A DNA stretch of 64,000 bases from JAXMEQ01 sp046348225 (lineage in GTDB: Bacteria; Pseudomonadota; Gammaproteobacteria; Burkholderiales; Burkholderiaceae_C): positions 23,226-87,225 of the forward strand of contig JAXMEQ010000011.1 of NCBI GenBank assembly GCA_046348225.1. Direction: 5' to 3'. Below are positions 7,514-16,542 of this stretch, one piece after another. Position numbers and translations under genes: made by a program. The stretch's first letter is position 1, and every line of letters begins with the position of its first letter. The notes beneath the pieces are model-generated. The model saw only the letters and a program-made list of their open reading frames with translations, was not told the origin of the DNA and did not search any database.

Positions 7514-8662
7514 GTGGAGCGCGAAGACCTCGCCGCCTGGTTGCGGCTGACCTTGACCGACGGCGTCGGCAACGACAGCGCCCGCCGCCTTTTGGCAGCC
7601 TTTGGCCTGCCACAGGCCATTTTTGAACAGTCCAGTGCCGCCTTGCAGCAGGTCGTGACACCGGCCCAGGCCCGCGCCCTGCGCGAAGTGCCGGCCGGTC
7701 TGGCCGACTTGCTGGCGGCCACGCTGCAGTGGCTGGACGGCCAGGACGACAACGGCCGCCGTCGCGTGGTGGCGCTGGGCGACGCCGAATACCCGGGCGG
7801 CCTGCTCAGCATCGAAGACCCGCCGCTGGTGCTGTACCTGCTGGGCGCGCCCCTGCCGCCAGACTCTGCGGGGCGCAGCATTGCCATCGTGGGCAGCCGC
7901 AATCCCACACCCCAGGGCGAAGGCAACGCCCAGCAGTTCGCCCGGGCGCTCAGCAGCGCGGGGCTGACCGTGGTCTCCGGCCTCGCGCTGGGCGTGGACG
8001 GCGCCGCGCACCGGGGCGCGCTGGAGGGTGCCGCCGCCGGCCAGCTGGCCACCATCGCGGTGGTGGGCACCGGGCTGGACCGGGTCTATCCCAAGCGGCA
8101 CCTGTCACTGGCCCATGCCATCGCGCGCCAGGGCGTGCTGGTCAGCGAGTACCCGATCGGCACGCCGCCGTTGGCGCAGAACTTCCCCAGACGCAACCGG
8201 CTGATTGCCGGCCTGAGCTGCGGCACGCTGGTGGTGGAGGCGGCCCTGCAGTCGGGCTCGCTGATCACCGCGCGCATGGCCGTCGAGCAGGGCAAGGAGG
8301 TGTTCGCGATCCCGGGCTCCATCCACGCCACCCAGTCGCGCGGCTGCCATGCGCTCATCCGTCAGGGCGCCAAGCTGGTGGAGTCGGCCCAGGACGTGCT
8401 GGAAGAGCTCCGTCTGGAGGCGCCATCGGTTGCTACTAATTTGATAGCGCCTCACGCAGATCCGCAGCGGGCTGCAGGCCAAAATGACGCGCAGACCCGG
8501 TTGTTGCAGCAGCTCGGCTTTGACCCGGTCAGCCTGGACGCACTGATCGCGCGCACCGGCACCGATGCCGCCACGCTGCAGGCCTGGTTGCTGGAACTGG
8601 AGCTGGCGGGCCGGGTGGCACGGCTGCCGGGCGGCCTGTTCCAGCGCACCGGCGCTGCCTGA
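7514..8662 (+). CDS. dprA: DNA-processing protein DprA
   Basis: 382 residues from a GTG start. The Rossmann-like core contains IAIVGSRNPTPQGEGNAQQF near 125-144, VVSGLALGVDGAAHRGAL near 155 and PRRNRLIAGLS near 228, the DNA_processg_A signature. DprA protects incoming single-stranded DNA and loads RecA during natural transformation. The C-terminal winged-helix domain follows (LLQQLGFDPVSLDALIARTG). The linker between the two domains (about 308-326, VATNLIAPHADPQRAAGQND) is encoded by a copy of the dispersed repeat. smg follows 68 bases downstream, the usual dprA-smg order. Confidence 0.96.
   Translation: MEREDLAAWLRLTLTDGVGNDSARRLLAAFGLPQAIFEQSSAALQQVVTPAQARALREVPAGLADLLAATLQWLDGQDDNGRRRVVALGDAEYPGGLLSIEDPPLVLYLLGAPLPPDSAGRSIAIVGSRNPTPQGEGNAQQFARALSSAGLTVVSGLALGVDGAAHRGALEGAAAGQLATIAVVGTGLDRVYPKRHLSLAHAIARQGVLVSEYPIGTPPLAQNFPRRNRLIAGLSCGTLVVEAALQSGSLITARMAVEQGKEVFAIPGSIHATQSRGCHALIRQGAKLVESAQDVLEELRLEAPSVATNLIAPHADPQRAAGQNDAQTRLLQQLGFDPVSLDALIARTGTDAATLQAWLLELELAGRVARLPGGLFQRTGAA
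8432..8488 (-). repeat. Dispersed palindromic repeat, copy 2 (inside dprA)
   Basis: The core GCTACTAATTTGATAGC at 8432-8448 is followed by GCCTCACGCAGATCCGCAGC and GGGCTGCAGGCCAAAAT, which is the reverse orientation of the arm seen in fmt. It encodes the interdomain linker of DprA in frame. Confidence 0.85.
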
Positions 8663-8730
8663 CGCCGCGCCGCCACAGGCGGGCACGGCACGCCGTGTGG
8701 CGCGCCGGTTTTCTGTGCTAGATTGGGGTC

Positions 8731-9216
8731 ATGTTTGAAGTGCTCGTGTTCGTCTACGAAAACTACTGGCGAGGCGATGCGTGTCCTGAACTGCAACAGT
8801 TGGGGCGCAAACTCACTGCCGTCGGCTTCGAGGCCGACGAGATCCGCGAAGCACTCGCCTGGCTGGACGGCCTGAACCTGGCGGCGCGCAGCGCCCAGCA
8901 GATCGTGTTGCCGGCCGCCGAGCAGCCGGCCCCGGTGCAGTCACCCGACAGCATGCGCGTGTATTCCGTGGCCGAGCAGGACCACCTGGGCGCCGAAGCC
9001 CTGAGCTTCGTGACCTTTCTTGAGTCGGCTGGCGTGCTGCCCGCGGCCATGCGCGAGATCGTGATTGACCGCGCCATGGCCGCGCCGGGCGACCCGATTT
9101 CGCTGGACGACCTGAAGATCATCGTGCTAATGGTGTACTGGAGCTTCGGCGAGGAGCCTGACTCGCTGGTGCTGGACGAACTCTGCGACGACGTCGAACA
9201 GCGCATTGCCCATTGA
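8731..9216 (+). CDS. smg: Smg protein (DUF494)
   Basis: 161 residues, full length for the Smg/DUF494 family, starting MFEVLVFVYENYW and ending LDELCDDVEQRIAH, both typical of the family. It is a small acidic helical cytoplasmic protein whose biochemical role is unknown. It lies directly downstream of dprA, as in many beta- and gammaproteobacteria. A topoisomerase gene, which often follows in related genomes, is absent here. Confidence 0.93.
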   Translation: MFEVLVFVYENYWRGDACPELQQLGRKLTAVGFEADEIREALAWLDGLNLAARSAQQIVLPAAEQPAPVQSPDSMRVYSVAEQDHLGAEALSFVTFLESAGVLPAAMREIVIDRAMAAPGDPISLDDLKIIVLMVYWSFGEEPDSLVLDELCDDVEQRIAH

Positions 9217-9326
9217 GGCGTTGCGGCTGATCTTTACACGGCACCCCCCTCAAACGCGGGATGGCCCCGGCGGGCTGCACTGGCTACCTTCGGTTCCAGT
9301 CGGATTTCTGCACTCTGGAGCCCCCC

Positions 9327-10346
9327 ATGACCCGTTCTTCCCGTCAACACCTGCTGGTGCTGTTTTCCTGTGTGGCCGCCATGGGCCTTCCGGCCTGCGG
9401 CGGCAGTGACGGCGGCAGCACCGTCGCGGCCACCCCCGGCCCAGCGCCTGCGCCAAGCCCTGCGCCCGCGCCTGCAGCCGCCACCGTGGTGTCCGGCGCC
9501 GCCGTCAAGGGCCCCGTGGCCAACGCAACCGTCACGATCAAGAGCGCCAGCGGCGCCACACTGGCCACCGGCAGCACCAACGCCAGCGGCGCCTACAGCA
9601 TCAGCGTGCCGGCCAACAGCGGGGATGTCGTCATTGAAATCACCGGCGGCACTTACATCGACGAAGCCACCAACGCCAGCACCGCACTGGCCACGCCCCT
9701 GCGCAACGTGCTCACGCTCAATGGCGGGACGGTGGAGGGCTATGTCACGCCACTGACCACGATGGCCTACACCTACGCCTTTGGCACGGCCACCACCGGC
9801 GTCACGGCCAGCGCCTTCAACACCCGCGCCGCCAGTGTGGCCAGCCAGTTCCAGCTGACCAGCCTGAACACGCTGCCCGTGGTGAGCGGTTCGCTCAATA
9901 CCTACGGCCAGGTCCTGCGCGGCCTGTCACAGTACCTCGCCACCAACAACGTGACACTGCAGGCCTTCACCACCACCGCCTACACGCCGACGCAATGGAC
10001 GGCCTTCACGTCGCTGTACAACACGGCATACCGCACCGCCAACCCCACGTCGACGGTCAGCTTCAATTTCGACGGCGCCGGCCTGACGGTATCGGGCACT
10101 GGGACGGGCGGCGGCACCGGCACCTGCGGCATCGGTGTCTCGGGCACCGTCGCGGCGGCCGGCATCTCGGTGCCGCTCAACCTGAACTTCTGTGTGGCCG
10201 GAATTGCGGCCGGTTCCTGCAGTGCAGGCAATTCGAGCCTGAGCCAGGCGCTGTCGGGCCAGGGCGGGCTGGCCGGTGCGGCCAACCTGCAGTACACCTA
10301 CTCGTCCACCTGCGCCGCAGGCGCCACCACCATCACGCTGCGCTAA
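9327..10346 (+). CDS. Secreted lipoprotein with an N-terminal regulatory-like beta domain
   Basis: 339 residues from ATG 9327, with GGAG 7 bases upstream. A signal peptide ends in the lipobox LPACG. A Pro/Ala-rich linker (APAPSPAPAPAAA) follows. Next is a beta-sandwich-like stretch, AVKGPVANATVTIKSASGAT with TNASGAYSISVP, resembling carboxypeptidase-regulatory-like (CarboxypepD_reg) domains of surface proteins. The rest is Ser/Thr/Gly-rich and ends in a segment with four cysteines that could form two disulfides. It is predicted to be anchored in the outer membrane; no enzymatic motif is visible. It is followed by a strong terminator and probably transcribed alone. Confidence 0.7.
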   Translation: MTRSSRQHLLVLFSCVAAMGLPACGGSDGGSTVAATPGPAPAPSPAPAPAAATVVSGAAVKGPVANATVTIKSASGATLATGSTNASGAYSISVPANSGDVVIEITGGTYIDEATNASTALATPLRNVLTLNGGTVEGYVTPLTTMAYTYAFGTATTGVTASAFNTRAASVASQFQLTSLNTLPVVSGSLNTYGQVLRGLSQYLATNNVTLQAFTTTAYTPTQWTAFTSLYNTAYRTANPTSTVSFNFDGAGLTVSGTGTGGGTGTCGIGVSGTVAAAGISVPLNLNFCVAGIAAGSCSAGNSSLSQALSGQGGLAGAANLQYTYSSTCAAGATTITLR

Positions 10347-10350
10347 GCAA

Positions 10351-10373
10351 AAGGCGCCCGGGAAGGGCGCCTT
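10351..10373 (-). terminator. Rho-independent terminator for the DUF1631 gene
   Basis: A perfect 9-bp inverted repeat AAGGCGCCC/GGGCGCCTT with a 5-base loop. Read on the minus strand it is followed by TTTTGC, so it serves the leftward gene. Confidence 0.75.
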
Positions 10374-10384
10374 GGACAAGCAGA

Positions 10385-10406
10385 GCCGCCTTCGGGCGGC
10401 TTTTTT
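10385..10406 (+). terminator. Rho-independent terminator for the lipoprotein gene
   Basis: GCCGCC-TTCG-GGCGGC followed by TTTTTT, with a stable UUCG tetraloop. Its T-run reaches the first base of the stop codon of the convergent DUF1631 gene. Confidence 0.9.
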
Positions 10407-13138
10407 CACGACTGCAGCAGGCGCTCGGGGTTGGCATCCAGCTTGGCCAGCGCATCGCGCGTGGCGCGTACGGTCAGCGCCTCTTCCTCCGCCGGTACCA
10501 GCAGGCCCGCCTGCAGGTAGGCGGCGAGCCGCCGCGCCTGGATCAGATAGCTGCGCCCGTCGGTCGATGCAAACAGGTGCAGCTGCTTGCGGTCGCTGCA
10601 CCACGCGTACTGGACCTGGCTGGTCTTGCTGTTGTGGTCCAGCGTGAACCAGGTGCCCGGCTGAAGTTCCTGTGCCCAGGCCAGCATGGCCGCGCTGGGG
10701 TTGGAGCCGCCATCTGCCACCACCTCGATCATGGAGGTGTCGATGCCCAGCATGAGCTCAATGCTCTCGGCGTCCAGCGGCAGGTCGGCCGACGGGTCGT
10801 CGCCGACAAAATCCTCAAGGTTGGCCAGGCGCTTGGCCATGGCGTCGATGCGGGCCTGCGGGATGGCTTCCGTCTTGGACAGGAAGGCATCGGCCAGCGT
10901 ATCGCCAATGATCTTGATATGCGCCTCCTGCGCCGAACCCTGCACGCCCATAAGCGTCATGCCCTGGCGCAGCCGCTGCAGCAGCTTGGGCAGGTCCTGA
11001 ATCACGCGCGCGCGGTCGTTGCGGTTGGGCTTGGCACTTGCCGCCCAGACCAGGTCGGACGCACACTTCTTGAGCGCAATGGTTTCCTCGTGCTGCGGCC
11101 CGTTCTTCACAGCCGCCACGGCCAGCACGTCGGCCCAGACCTTGAACAGGAAATCGCGGATCTCGTCGCGCACCGGGATGTCCTTGAGCATGTTGCGCAT
11201 CTCGATGGTGTACTGCACCGACATGGTTTCCTTCTGCTCCACCTGCTGCGCCACGCTCACCAGGCGCTGGGTGGCACCGTTTTCGGTAAGGAACTTTGCC
11301 AGGAACTTCTGGAACTCGTCGTACACCAGCTGGAACACGCGGCGGCCGGTCTCGGGATACTGCTCGATCACCTGCACCACCCGCTTGATCTCGCCTTCCA
11401 TGGCACTGCCGTTGATGGCACTCGCGTCAAAGCCCATCACGCAGGAACCCATGCGGTCGATCAGCTGGCGCGCCGGGTGCTGCAGCGTGCCGAAGAATTC
11501 CGGCTCGGACAGCGCCACGCGCAGCACCGGCATCTGCAGGCGGGCAAACCACACGCGCACCGACGGCGGAATGCGCTCCTCGGCCAGGATGCTCTGGAAC
11601 ATCAGCGCCACGATTTCGATGGTGGCCTTCTCCGATGACGTCGCCGCCTTCTTTTTCAGTTCGCCGGTCTTCTGGCGCAGGGCGGTCGCGACCTGCTCGA
11701 CGCCCGCATCGTCAAAGACCATCACCTCATGGACCGTGCCTTCGACCGTGGCCGCGGCACCTTGCTGCGACAGCGCTTCGGCCAGGGCCGGCGAAGGCCG
11801 CGTCACATGCGACATGTCAAACCCTGCGACCCGGTCGGTCAGCAGGCGCTTGAGCTGGCCGATCACGCCGGTCGCCCGCATGCGGGCGCGCGCCAGCGGC
11901 GTGGTGCCGGTCATCATGCGGGTTTCTTCGGACGCAGGCCCACGGCCGTAACCGCCGGCAACGGAATGACCGCCGCCCGCTGGGTCACCACCGCCCGGGT
12001 AGCCGCCACCCTGGAAGCCCGGGCCCCCGCCGCCGTAGTCCCCACCGCCGGCAGGCCCCCCCTGGCCACCGCCTGGCCCGGCGTAACCCTGGCCTCCTGC
12101 GTAGCCCGGCCCTCCGCCCCCGTAGCCTTGAACGCCACCACCGGCTGGCCCACGACCCCCCGCTTGGCCCGGCTGGCCGGCGTAGCCCTGCCCACCGGGC
12201 CCGCCACCGCCATAGCCGCCCTGCCCCGCGCCGCCCGCAGGGCCGCCCGGGCCGCCACCGTAGCCCGTCTGTCCACCACCCCCGTAGCCGCCGCCCGCAC
12301 TGGAGCCAGAAAATCCGCCGCCGCCTGTGTTGCCACCCCGGCCACCGCCGCCGTAGCCACCACCCCCGTAACCACCCCCCGGGCTGGAGCCCGCAAAGCC
12401 ACCGTTGTTGTCCGGCTGACCCTGGTTGGCTTGTTCATTCGGATCGGGAGAGCCCCCACCAGGGCGCCGCTGGGGCGGCGGGGGTGTCGAGCCGCGGCGA
12501 ACCCGCGCCGACAGGTCGATCTCCGGCAGCACACCGTTGCTGACCAGGAACTCGTTGGTCAGGCGGTAGGCTTCAATCAGCTGCTCAACCATGTGCTGCT
12601 GGATCACGTCCTTGACCAGGCCCCAGGTTTCGCGCGGCAGACCCGCAGCAATCCACTGCTCCACCAGTAGCTGGGACACCACCTCCGGACGCAGCACATC
12701 GTGGATGGCCAGGTCGTCGCCGCCCTCCAGATGCTGGATCCGCAGGCGCAGGTCGTTCAGCTCCCAGGTCACCTTGTCCAGAATGGACAGGGCCAGACGC
12801 GAGGACAGGATTTTCTTTTCCACCACCTCGTCGCCAATCAGTTCGAGGCTGGAGGCTTCCAGGCGAACCCGCGCCGTGGCGGTGGGCGGAATCAGGGCGC
12901 GGCGCCATGCCTTGGGGGTGCCTGCCACCCACGCCTTGCGCAGCCGGTCGAAGTCCAGCATCGCGTCACGCCGGTCCTGCATTTCCTTGGTGCTGGAACT
13001 CTGGTCCACCAGCTCGATGAGGCGCGCATAAATGGCGTCGGACATCGGGCCCATGACGCCTTCCGCCTGGGCAATGAAATGCTCACGTGCCTGGCGTGCA
13101 AGCGCCGAGGCGGCAAGTGATGGCGGGTTTTCAGCCAC
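10406..13138 (-). CDS. DUF1631 family protein with a Gly/Tyr-rich insert
   Basis: 910 residues from a GTG start. Both the N-terminal part (LIELVDQSSSTKEMQDRRDA, WELNDLRLRIQHLEGG) and the C-terminal part match the DUF1631 family, whose function is unknown; members are predicted to be cytoplasmic and often have a C-terminal PilZ-like region. Residues about 240-403 are a low-complexity insert dominated by Gly, with Tyr, Pro, Gln and Ala (GGYGGGGYGGGGRGG and similar), probably disordered and reminiscent of phase-separating protein segments. The flanking domain pieces stay in frame. The gene follows secF by 11 bases on the same strand and ends at two terminators, so it may be the last gene of the yajC-secDF transcript. 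Confidence 0.85.
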   Translation of the reverse strand: MAENPPSLAASALARQAREHFIAQAEGVMGPMSDAIYARLIELVDQSSSTKEMQDRRDAMLDFDRLRKAWVAGTPKAWRRALIPPTATARVRLEASSLELIGDEVVEKKILSSRLALSILDKVTWELNDLRLRIQHLEGGDDLAIHDVLRPEVVSQLLVEQWIAAGLPRETWGLVKDVIQQHMVEQLIEAYRLTNEFLVSNGVLPEIDLSARVRRGSTPPPPQRRPGGGSPDPNEQANQGQPDNNGGFAGSSPGGGYGGGGYGGGGRGGNTGGGGFSGSSAGGGYGGGGQTGYGGGPGGPAGGAGQGGYGGGGPGGQGYAGQPGQAGGRGPAGGGVQGYGGGGPGYAGGQGYAGPGGGQGGPAGGGDYGGGGPGFQGGGYPGGGDPAGGGHSVAGGYGRGPASEETRMMTGTTPLARARMRATGVIGQLKRLLTDRVAGFDMSHVTRPSPALAEALSQQGAAATVEGTVHEVMVFDDAGVEQVATALRQKTGELKKKAATSSEKATIEIVALMFQSILAEERIPPSVRVWFARLQMPVLRVALSEPEFFGTLQHPARQLIDRMGSCVMGFDASAINGSAMEGEIKRVVQVIEQYPETGRRVFQLVYDEFQKFLAKFLTENGATQRLVSVAQQVEQKETMSVQYTIEMRNMLKDIPVRDEIRDFLFKVWADVLAVAAVKNGPQHEETIALKKCASDLVWAASAKPNRNDRARVIQDLPKLLQRLRQGMTLMGVQGSAQEAHIKIIGDTLADAFLSKTEAIPQARIDAMAKRLANLEDFVGDDPSADLPLDAESIELMLGIDTSMIEVVADGGSNPSAAMLAWAQELQPGTWFTLDHNSKTSQVQYAWCSDRKQLHLFASTDGRSYLIQARRLAAYLQAGLLVPAEEEALTVRATRDALAKLDANPERLLQS

Positions 13139-13149
13139 CGGTCAGGCCC

Positions 13150-14103
13150 TCAGACCGCGGCACCCGCGTTGGGGTCGTTCGGGTCGCCTTCCTTGCGGGG
13201 CGGCGTCTTCATGAGGTCTTCACGCTTGATGCCCAGCCACATGGCAATGGCCGCCGCCACGAACACCGACGAGTAAATGCCGAAGCAGATGCCGATGGTC
13301 AGGGCGAGCGCGAAATAAAAGAGGGTCGGACCGCCGAACAGCAGCATAGACAGCACCATGATCTGGGTGGAACCGTGGGTGATGATGGTACGGCTGATGG
13401 TTGAGGTGATGGCGTTGTCAATGATTTCCACCGTGCTCATCTTGCGAAAGCGGCGGAAATTCTCACGAATCCGGTCGAAAATTACCACGGATTCGTTGAC
13501 CGAGTAGCCGAGCACGGCCAGTACGGCGGCCAGCACGGCCAGCGAAAACTCCCACTGGAAGAACGCAAAGAATCCGAGGATGATGATGACGTCGTGCAGG
13601 TTGGCGATGATCGCCGCCACCGCAAACTTCCATTCGAAGCGCAGCGCCAGGTAGATCATGATGCCCACGACCACCATGCCCAGCGCCTTGAGGCCGTCAG
13701 TGGCCAGCTCCTCCCCCACCTGGGGCCCAACGAACTCGGTGCGCCGCAGCGTGACGCTGGGGTCCGAGGCCTTGAGCGCCGCCATCACCCTGTCGCTTTG
13801 CTGGGCCGAGCTGACGCCTTTCTGGGCCGGCAGGCGGATGATGACGTCGGCGGCGGTGCCAAAGTTCTGGACCTGCACATCGGAGAAGCCCAGGCCGGCC
13901 ACGGTGCCGCGCACCTTTTCAAGCTCGGCCGGTTGCGAATAGCTGACTTCCATGACCGTGCCGCCGGTGAATTCCACCGACAGGTGCAGCCCGCGGGAGA
14001 ACAGGAAAAAAACCGCCGCGGCAAAGGTCAGGAAGGAAATCACGTTGAAGATCAACGCGTTCTTCATGAACGGGATGTCGCGACGGATCTTGAAGAATTC
14101 CAT
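13150..14103 (-). CDS. secF: Protein translocase subunit SecF
   Basis: 317 residues. It has one N-terminal transmembrane helix, a periplasmic P1-like domain with VEFTGGTVMEV near residue 34, then five membrane helices including YSVNESVVIFDRIRE near 195-209, the SecF signature. With SecD it uses the proton-motive force to pull preproteins through SecYEG. It follows secD by 13 bases. Confidence 0.97.
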   Translation of the reverse strand: MEFFKIRRDIPFMKNALIFNVISFLTFAAAVFFLFSRGLHLSVEFTGGTVMEVSYSQPAELEKVRGTVAGLGFSDVQVQNFGTAADVIIRLPAQKGVSSAQQSDRVMAALKASDPSVTLRRTEFVGPQVGEELATDGLKALGMVVVGIMIYLALRFEWKFAVAAIIANLHDVIIILGFFAFFQWEFSLAVLAAVLAVLGYSVNESVVIFDRIRENFRRFRKMSTVEIIDNAITSTISRTIITHGSTQIMVLSMLLFGGPTLFYFALALTIGICFGIYSSVFVAAAIAMWLGIKREDLMKTPPRKEGDPNDPNAGAAV

Positions 14104-14116
14104 GCTGGCTACTCCC

Positions 14117-15997
14117 TCACTCGGCTTTGGTTATAGCGCCATCGGGCGCAGGCCGCCAGATGGTACCAATCGACACTGTCTTGAGCTTCTTCTGCCGGCC
14201 GTACCAGAAATTGACCAGGCCGCGCGAAAAGAAAACCGCCGAAAACATGGATGTCAGGATGCCGATGCAATGCACCACGGCAAAGCCGCGCACCGGCCCG
14301 GAGCCGAACGCCAGCAAGGCCACGCCCGCGATCAGCGTGGTGATGTTGGAGTCAAGGATGGTGGCCCAGGCCCGGTCGTAGCCCGCGTGGATCGCCGCCT
14401 GCGGTGCAGCACCGTTGCGCAGCTCCTCTCGCACGCGTTCGTTGATCAGCACGTTGGAGTCAATCGCCATGCCCAGTGCCAGCGCCATGGCCGCCATGCC
14501 GGGCAGCGTCAGGGTGGCCTGCAGCATGGACAGCACTGCTACCAGCAACAGCAGGTTGACCGCCAGGGCGATGCCGGAGAACAGGCCGAACAGCATGTAG
14601 TACACCGCCATGAAGGCCACAATGACCACAAAGCCCCAGGCCACGCTGTGAAAGCCCTTGGCAATGTTCTCTGCACCCAGGCTTGGGCCGATGGTGCGCT
14701 CCTCGATGATCTCCATGGGAGCAGCCAGTGACCCCGCACGCAGCAGCAGCGCGAGGTCGCTGGCTTCGTTGACCGTCATCGATCCGGAGATCTGGAACCG
14801 GTTACCCAGTTCACTCTGGATCACCGGCGCCGTCAGCACTTCGCCCTTGCCCTTTTCGAACAGCAGGATTGCCATGCGCTTCCTGATGTTCTCGCGGCTG
14901 GTGTCACGCATGATGCGTCCGCCCTTGGCGTCCACGGTCAGGTCCACCTTCGGCTGCTGGGTCTGCGAATCAAAGCCCGGCTGGGCATCGCTGAGGCTCT
15001 CGCCGGTCAGGATCACCTGCTTCTTGACAATCACCACCCGGCCGTCGCGTTCCAGATAGCGCTCGGAGCCGAAGGGCACCGGCCCGGTGCCGAGTTCTGC
15101 CGAACGCGCCTCGGAACTTTCATCCACCAGCCGCATTTCCAGCGTGGCGGTACGACCCAGGATGTCCTTGGCCTTGGCGGTGTCCTGCACCCCCGGCAAC
15201 TGCACCACGATCCGGTCCAGCCCCTGCTGCTGGATCACCGGCTCGGCCACACCGAGCTCGTTGATCCGGTTGTGCAGGGTCACGATGTTCTGCTTGAGCG
15301 CCTGCTCCTGCACACGGCGTGCGGCTTCGGGCTTGAGGCTGGCCGTGAGCTTGTACTCGGTGCCTTCCGCCACATCGCTGGTTTGCAGGTCGGGAAACTG
15401 GTCACCAATCACCCGGCGGGCCGCTTCCAGCGACGCGGCGTCACGAAGCCGGACTTCGACCACCTGGCCGTTGCGGGCGATGCCGTTGTGCCGCACGTTC
15501 TTTTCGCGCAGCCCGAAACGGATATCGCCGGCATACGCCTCGGCCTTCTTTGTCAGCGCGGCCTGCATGTCCACCTGCAGCATGAAGTGCACGCCGCCGC
15601 GCAAGTCCAGCCCCAGGTACATCGGGGCCGCATGCAACGCGGACAGCCAGCGGGGCGAGCGCGACAGGAGGTTCAGCGCCACCACATAGCCGGGGTCGGT
15701 CGCATCGGGCACCAGTGCCTTCTGGATCGCATCCTTGGCCTTGAGCTGCACGTCGGTGGAGTCAAACCGGGCCCGCACGGAAGTGCCATCCAGGGTCACG
15801 CCCTCGGAAGCAATGCCTGCGGCCTTGAGCGCCTGCTCCACCCGCGCCAGCGTCGTGCTGTCAACCTTGATGCCGGACTTGGCGGACGAGACCTGCACCG
15901 CCGGGGATTCGCCGAAGAAATTGGGCAGGGTGTAAATGGCCCCTACCAGCAACGCGATCACGATGATCACGTACTTCCAGACCGGATAACGGTTCAT
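14117..15997 (-). CDS. secD: Protein translocase subunit SecD
   Basis: 626 residues from ATG 15997 (MNRYPVWKYVIIVIALL), the position that matches family N-termini; an in-frame start at 16033 would add 12 residues. The first transmembrane helix is followed by the D1 motif LGLDLRGGVHFMLQVD near 120. The large periplasmic domain comes next, then five membrane helices with LALGMAIDSNVLINERVRE near 515, the proton-coupling region. It lies between yajC and secF, forming the usual accessory translocon operon. Confidence 0.97.
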   Translation of the reverse strand: MNRYPVWKYVIIVIALLVGAIYTLPNFFGESPAVQVSSAKSGIKVDSTTLARVEQALKAAGIASEGVTLDGTSVRARFDSTDVQLKAKDAIQKALVPDATDPGYVVALNLLSRSPRWLSALHAAPMYLGLDLRGGVHFMLQVDMQAALTKKAEAYAGDIRFGLREKNVRHNGIARNGQVVEVRLRDAASLEAARRVIGDQFPDLQTSDVAEGTEYKLTASLKPEAARRVQEQALKQNIVTLHNRINELGVAEPVIQQQGLDRIVVQLPGVQDTAKAKDILGRTATLEMRLVDESSEARSAELGTGPVPFGSERYLERDGRVVIVKKQVILTGESLSDAQPGFDSQTQQPKVDLTVDAKGGRIMRDTSRENIRKRMAILLFEKGKGEVLTAPVIQSELGNRFQISGSMTVNEASDLALLLRAGSLAAPMEIIEERTIGPSLGAENIAKGFHSVAWGFVVIVAFMAVYYMLFGLFSGIALAVNLLLLVAVLSMLQATLTLPGMAAMALALGMAIDSNVLINERVREELRNGAAPQAAIHAGYDRAWATILDSNITTLIAGVALLAFGSGPVRGFAVVHCIGILTSMFSAVFFSRGLVNFWYGRQKKLKTVSIGTIWRPAPDGAITKAE

Positions 15998-16048
15998 GTG
16001 TGGTTCAACCCGAATGGCAGGCAGCGCGGGCAACCCGCGCCACCGCCT

Positions 16049-16381
16049 TTACTTGATGGTGCCCTTGGGCAGGACCTGCACCACGGCGCTGCGCTGCAGC
16101 TGGATTTCAACGCCGCCCGCAATTTCCACGCCGATGTAGCTGTCGCCCAGCTTGGTCACCTTGCCCAGCACACCACCTGCGGTGGCCACTTCGTCACCTT
16201 TGGCCAGTGCCTCGATCATCATGCGGTGCTCCTTCTGGCGCTTCATCTGGGGACGGATCATCACAAAGTAAAGCACCACAAACATCAGCACCAGCGGCAG
16301 CATGCTCATCAGGGACGACTGCATGTCACCCCCGGCAGCGGCGGCAGGGGCGGTTTGGGCAAAGGCGGAAGAAATGAACAC
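16049..16381 (-). CDS. yajC: Sec translocon accessory protein YajC
   Basis: 110 residues from a GTG (16381) preceded by TTGGAG at a good distance, which fits family N-termini (xFISSAFAQ). A further in-frame GTG at 16429 would add 16 residues. One membrane helix (MLPLVLMFVVLYFVMI) is followed by RPQMKRQKEH and the conserved GDEVATAGGVLGKV. It partners SecDF. The tgt-queA genes that precede yajC in many proteobacteria are absent here. Confidence 0.93.
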   Translation of the reverse strand: MFISSAFAQTAPAAAAGGDMQSSLMSMLPLVLMFVVLYFVMIRPQMKRQKEHRMMIEALAKGDEVATAGGVLGKVTKLGDSYIGVEIAGGVEIQLQRSAVVQVLPKGTIK

Positions 16382-16542
16382 GGTGGCTCCAACGAGTGAT
16401 GAACACAAAAAACCCGCAGGCAGGCGCACTCCCAGGTGCGCGCCCGGCGGGAGCCACCGATTGTATTCGGCCCCTGCCGGTAATTAGTTGTAACCAGCCG
16501 CGCCGCAGGGGTGAATCGGGGGTGTTGTGGCCCGGCGCCGGA

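Noticed and set aside
11930..12420. CRISPR or tandem DNA repeat in the GC-rich stretch of the DUF1631 gene.
   Set aside because: The repeats are irregular codons for Gly-rich protein, with no constant repeat/spacer lengths.
14129..14150. Tenth copy of the palindromic repeat near the secD stop (TTATAGCGCC).
   Set aside because: Only the short TATAGCGCC matches; the other half of the core and the arm are missing.
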